Origin: an uncultured Caldilineaceae bacterium
GTDB taxonomy: Bacteria > Chloroflexota > Anaerolineae > Caldilineales > Caldilineaceae
Assembly (NCBI GenBank): GCA_951812725.1
Contig: OX638330.1
Coordinates: forward strand, 620,001 to 684,000
DNA length: 64,000 nt
Direction: 5' to 3'
Shown: positions 61,477-64,000 of the stretch, piece by piece
How the letters are laid out: every line of letters begins with the position of its first letter
Position numbering within the stretch: position 1 is the stretch's first letter
The notes under the pieces: model-generated
What the model saw: the letters and a program-made list of their open reading frames with translations, nothing else
The model's database searches: none
Told to the model about the DNA's origin: nothing
Made by a program: the position numbers and the translations under genes

Positions 61477-63225
61477 CTAATGCAACCCCAGGTCCCCTGC
61501 GCGTTCGCGCACGGCTTCTGTCAGCCCGGGCAGGAAACGCAGGCGGCCGTCGGCTCCGGTGTGGTGCCTGTCGTAAAGGGCTGCGGTCTCATAAATGGAA
61601 TAACCGTCGAGCCGTCCGGAACGATAGGTGTATTCGATCTGATCGGCCAGTCGACTGCCGTCGGCGCCCGAAACATTCACAGGCAGGCTGAGGTGGGCGG
61701 GCACATTGTTTGCGGTTACTTCATCCAGCACATCGTGCACAAAGGCGTCGCTGAGGAGGCGTTCGGGCGGCCATTGGCGGCCAAATAGGGTTGTCTCGTC
61801 GGTCAGGCCGGTTTGCAGCCAGCGGCGCCAGTGGAAAGTGATGTTGCCGGGACGGGAACGCGTGCGCGAAGGCGAGGCGTCCGGGCGGAAGGACTCGATT
61901 TCAATATGATGGTGCATCGGCAACCCGGCGGCCGCGAGGCGCGTCCTGGCTGCGCGCAGGAATCGATCGTACAGGTCGCCGCGCACGTCGCCCAGTAGGA
62001 CCGGATCATAGGGCTCGACATCGGGGTTGACACCGTAGCGCCGTTCGTACTCGGCCGCGACCGGCGGGTTGAAGCCGTAGATCTCGGGTGAATCGGTCCA
62101 CGAGCTGTGGCAGGAAATGCGCACGTCGAGGCCGTCAACGCCGGCGGCGATGCAGTCGCTGACCCATTCCATCCAGTGGGCCTGGACCTCTGGTTCACCC
62201 TCGCACAGCGAACCGGAGACGTATCTGTTGCGCCCCTTGGCAAATGCGATGACGCCATCGGGGGCGTCGGCGGCGTGGGAAAGTACGTTGTCGAAAGCGG
62301 ACGCGGAGTTGGATACGTCGAGGCGGACCAGTGCCCCGCCGAGGCCGGTGTCGAATTCGAGGTCTCCGCTGCGCAGGTCGCGCTGGGGCCGCCAGATCGC
62401 CTTGTGGCTGGCGACGACGATGGGCAGCGGCTGGTCGTCCGGTCCAAAGGCGCGCACCATCTCCACCGCCGTGTTGGAGAAGACGCCTTCGTGGTCTTCG
62501 AAGTTGGTTGTGACAGCAACGAAGGGGTCCAGGAGATTGAGGCCGGTGATATTGAGAACGCGGACCTCATCGCCCCGGCTGGTGACCGGATTGCCGTCGA
62601 TATCGACGACATCGCGGGGGCAGGTCTCTATTCCTTCGCTGACGTCGAACTCCGTGTTTTGCTTGCGGTAACCGTCGTTGTCGACGCTGGTCCAGATTTC
62701 CAGGTTCTCCGGTTGGATGCGAAGAGGTGTTTTGTCCTTTTGCCGCAGCTGGATGCGTGTGACCGGAGTTTCGTCCAGCCCGCGCGGCAGGTCGGCCTGG
62801 CGGGCTCGTACGCGCAGTTCGGGGCGCGCCAGCACCCAGGGATCGACGTGGTAGTAGCCGCCGATGCCGGGCAGCCCGATGATGCCGTCTTTCGCTAGAA
62901 CCGCCTTCGTATTGGCGTGGCTGACGCCGTTTTCATAGGGCTTTATGACGGCGTAGAACTCCATGCCGCGTTCGTAGGCCAGGCGCCGTCCTACCCGCAT
63001 CGGATCGCCCAGGTTTTCAAGCGTTTTGGCCACGCCGCCTAGCGGCCCGTATGCCAGGAACCACTCCCAGTGGCCGGCGTGATAGTAGTTCCAATAGACG
63101 CGGCGCACGCCCATCCAGTGGAGACGGTCTATCAGTTGGGCCACCAGATCTTCGGTGAATTCGATTCGCTGGCAGTCGTCGGGGAAGTCCACCAGGGTTG
63201 AGAGTAGAAAGGGGCGGTCTTTCAT
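61477..63225 (-). CDS. TIM-barrel glycosidase-like protein of unknown family
   Basis: 582 residues from the ATG at 63225 (TTG two codons earlier possible). The N-terminal part reads as a barrel: LIDRLHWMGVRRVYWNYYH, YERGMEFYAVIKPYENG, CIAAGVDGLDVRISCHSSW, LPMHHHIEIESF and DVLDEVTANNVPAHLSL, with conserved acids and aromatics at strand ends. A beta-rich insert of about 170 residues (about 165-330) interrupts it. The family is not recognised, and glycoside hydrolase activity is an inference from the fold pattern and sialidase-like neighbour. Confidence 0.55.
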   Translation of the reverse strand: MKDRPFLLSTLVDFPDDCQRIEFTEDLVAQLIDRLHWMGVRRVYWNYYHAGHWEWFLAYGPLGGVAKTLENLGDPMRVGRRLAYERGMEFYAVIKPYENGVSHANTKAVLAKDGIIGLPGIGGYYHVDPWVLARPELRVRARQADLPRGLDETPVTRIQLRQKDKTPLRIQPENLEIWTSVDNDGYRKQNTEFDVSEGIETCPRDVVDIDGNPVTSRGDEVRVLNITGLNLLDPFVAVTTNFEDHEGVFSNTAVEMVRAFGPDDQPLPIVVASHKAIWRPQRDLRSGDLEFDTGLGGALVRLDVSNSASAFDNVLSHAADAPDGVIAFAKGRNRYVSGSLCEGEPEVQAHWMEWVSDCIAAGVDGLDVRISCHSSWTDSPEIYGFNPPVAAEYERRYGVNPDVEPYDPVLLGDVRGDLYDRFLRAARTRLAAAGLPMHHHIEIESFRPDASPSRTRSRPGNITFHWRRWLQTGLTDETTLFGRQWPPERLLSDAFVHDVLDEVTANNVPAHLSLPVNVSGADGSRLADQIEYTYRSGRLDGYSIYETAALYDRHHTGADGRLRFLPGLTEAVRERAGDLGLH

Positions 63226-63305
63226 TGTCAATCACTCTTGGTGGTTCGCGGCCTGTGGCCGGATTGGTAAAGTAGAAGATCGGACGTTGGTAACGGTAAA
63301 GGCGA

Positions 63306-64000
63306 TCAGTCGAGCGTCATGCGGGGGTCGAAGGCGTCGCGCAGGCCATCGCCCACAAAGTTGATTGCCAGCACAGTGAGAAGGATCGCCATACCGGGGG
63401 GCAGCCAGATCCACCAGTGGCGTTCGAGGATGTAGATAGATTGGGCGCCGTTGAGCATATTGCCCCAGGAGGGTGTGGGCGGCAGCACGCCAAGCCCGAG
63501 GAAGGAGAGACCGGCCTCGGTCAGGATGGCACCGGCGACGCCGAATGTGGCGGCCACGAGCAAGGGGGCCAGCACGTGCGGCAGGATATGCTTGAACATG
63601 ATGTTGCGGTCCTGCACGCCCAGGCAGCGCGCCGCCGTCACAAAATCCCATTCGCGCACCGACAGGATCTGGCCGCGTACAAGGCGTGCAGAACTGGGCC
63701 ATCCCAGAAGACCGATGATGGCCATCACATTGTAGATGCTGGGTCCCAACATGGACACCACGGCCATGATCAGAATCAGGGTGGGGAAGACCATCATAAT
63801 GTCGGTGAGGCGCATTATGGTCATATCGACCGCGCCGCCATAGTAGCCTGAAAGCGTACCAAGGATGAGCGCGATGAGGATCGAGATCGAGACCGCTACC
63901 AGCCCTACGGAGAGGGAGACGCGTCCGCCGTAAACCACTCGCGACCAGATATCGCGCCCGGCCACGTCCCCGCCCAGGATGTGTTCGCCGCTGGGGGCGG
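63306..64000 (-). CDS. ABC transporter permease, DppC type, N-terminus outside the window
   Basis: The visible part starts in HILGGDVAGRDIWSRVVYGGRVSL and carries five membrane segments, the EAA loop AARCLGVQDRNIMFKHILPH and C-terminal GDGLRDAFDPRMTLD. It is open to the right edge. Nearest to the permease at 30288. It implies a fifth family-5 importer continuing to the right. Confidence 0.9.
   Translation of the reverse strand, partial: APSGEHILGGDVAGRDIWSRVVYGGRVSLSVGLVAVSISILIALILGTLSGYYGGAVDMTIMRLTDIMMVFPTLILIMAVVSMLGPSIYNVMAIIGLLGWPSSARLVRGQILSVREWDFVTAARCLGVQDRNIMFKHILPHVLAPLLVAATFGVAGAILTEAGLSFLGLGVLPPTPSWGNMLNGAQSIYILERHWWIWLPPGMAILLTVLAINFVGDGLRDAFDPRMTLD

Overview
The window looks like a chromosomal piece of a Chloroflexota bacterium, most likely Caldilinea-like and possibly host- or sponge-associated. 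This is inferred, not proven. The evidence is a surface protein with a long Thr-Pro-Ala-Asp-rich tail, a heavy load of family-5 and family-1 lipoprotein importers, a pair of phytanoyl-CoA dioxygenase-type genes, several beta-propeller sugar-active proteins, moderately high GC, and mixed ATG/GTG/TTG starts with strong AGGAGG ribosome sites. No tRNA, rRNA, CRISPR array or phage module was seen. One IS982-family insertion sequence and three copies of a ~290-bp inverted-repeat element are present.

Layout. 1-2.4 kb (+): two NHL-propeller paralogs flanking a sugar-nucleotide-type epimerase. 2.4-3.7 kb: an IS982 element nested in a MITE-like repeat. 3.8-5.2 kb (+): a ferritin-like protein. 5.3-11.8 kb (+): a complete Opp/Dpp importer (binding protein, two permeases, two ATPases). 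11.9-16.6 kb (-): a second family-5 importer without ATPases, ending in an epimerase. 17-28.3 kb (-): a catabolic island with a Gfo/Idh/MocA oxidoreductase, two PhyH-type dioxygenases, a PIG-L-like protein, a propeller glycosidase-like protein, a flavin/Fe-S oxidoreductase, a sialidase-like protein and a GH32 enzyme. 28.4-34.6 kb (-): a third family-5 importer with an M19 dipeptidase-like protein and a sarcosine-oxidase-like enzyme behind a good promoter. 34.9-39 kb (-): a beta-keto acid cleavage enzyme, two MDR dehydrogenases and an SDR. 39.1-42.5 kb (-): a CUT1 sugar importer. 42.5-51.9 kb: cell-envelope genes (a Cys-rich small protein, a lipoprotein built of three ~260-residue repeats, a MurE-like ligase, a BNR-propeller surface protein, a small membrane protein) with two MITE copies and a minisatellite. 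52-60 kb (-): a second complete Opp importer with a propeller glycosidase-like gene. 60-64 kb (-): sialidase-like and TIM-barrel glycosidase-like genes and the start of a fifth family-5 importer.

How the parts may work together. The window is mainly nutrient capture: high-affinity lipoprotein receptors, permeases, and enzymes for glycans, modified sugars, peptides and N-methylated or beta-keto acids. Three of the family-5 or CUT1 systems have no ATPase nearby and may borrow one. In all four operons where the binding-protein gene is first, the gap to the first permease gene holds an inverted repeat, as expected for setting receptor-to-permease stoichiometry.

The most unusual items are the nested IS with an in-window empty site that reads out a 3-bp target duplication, a read-in hairpin that overlaps the transposase ribosome site, the triplicated lipoprotein of unknown function, two enzymes lacking expected active-site residues (PIG-L-like, M19-like), and a short GTGGCTAGCGG-type repeat spread through the gaps of the 52-63 kb gene run, one copy of which encodes the tail of an ABC ATPase.
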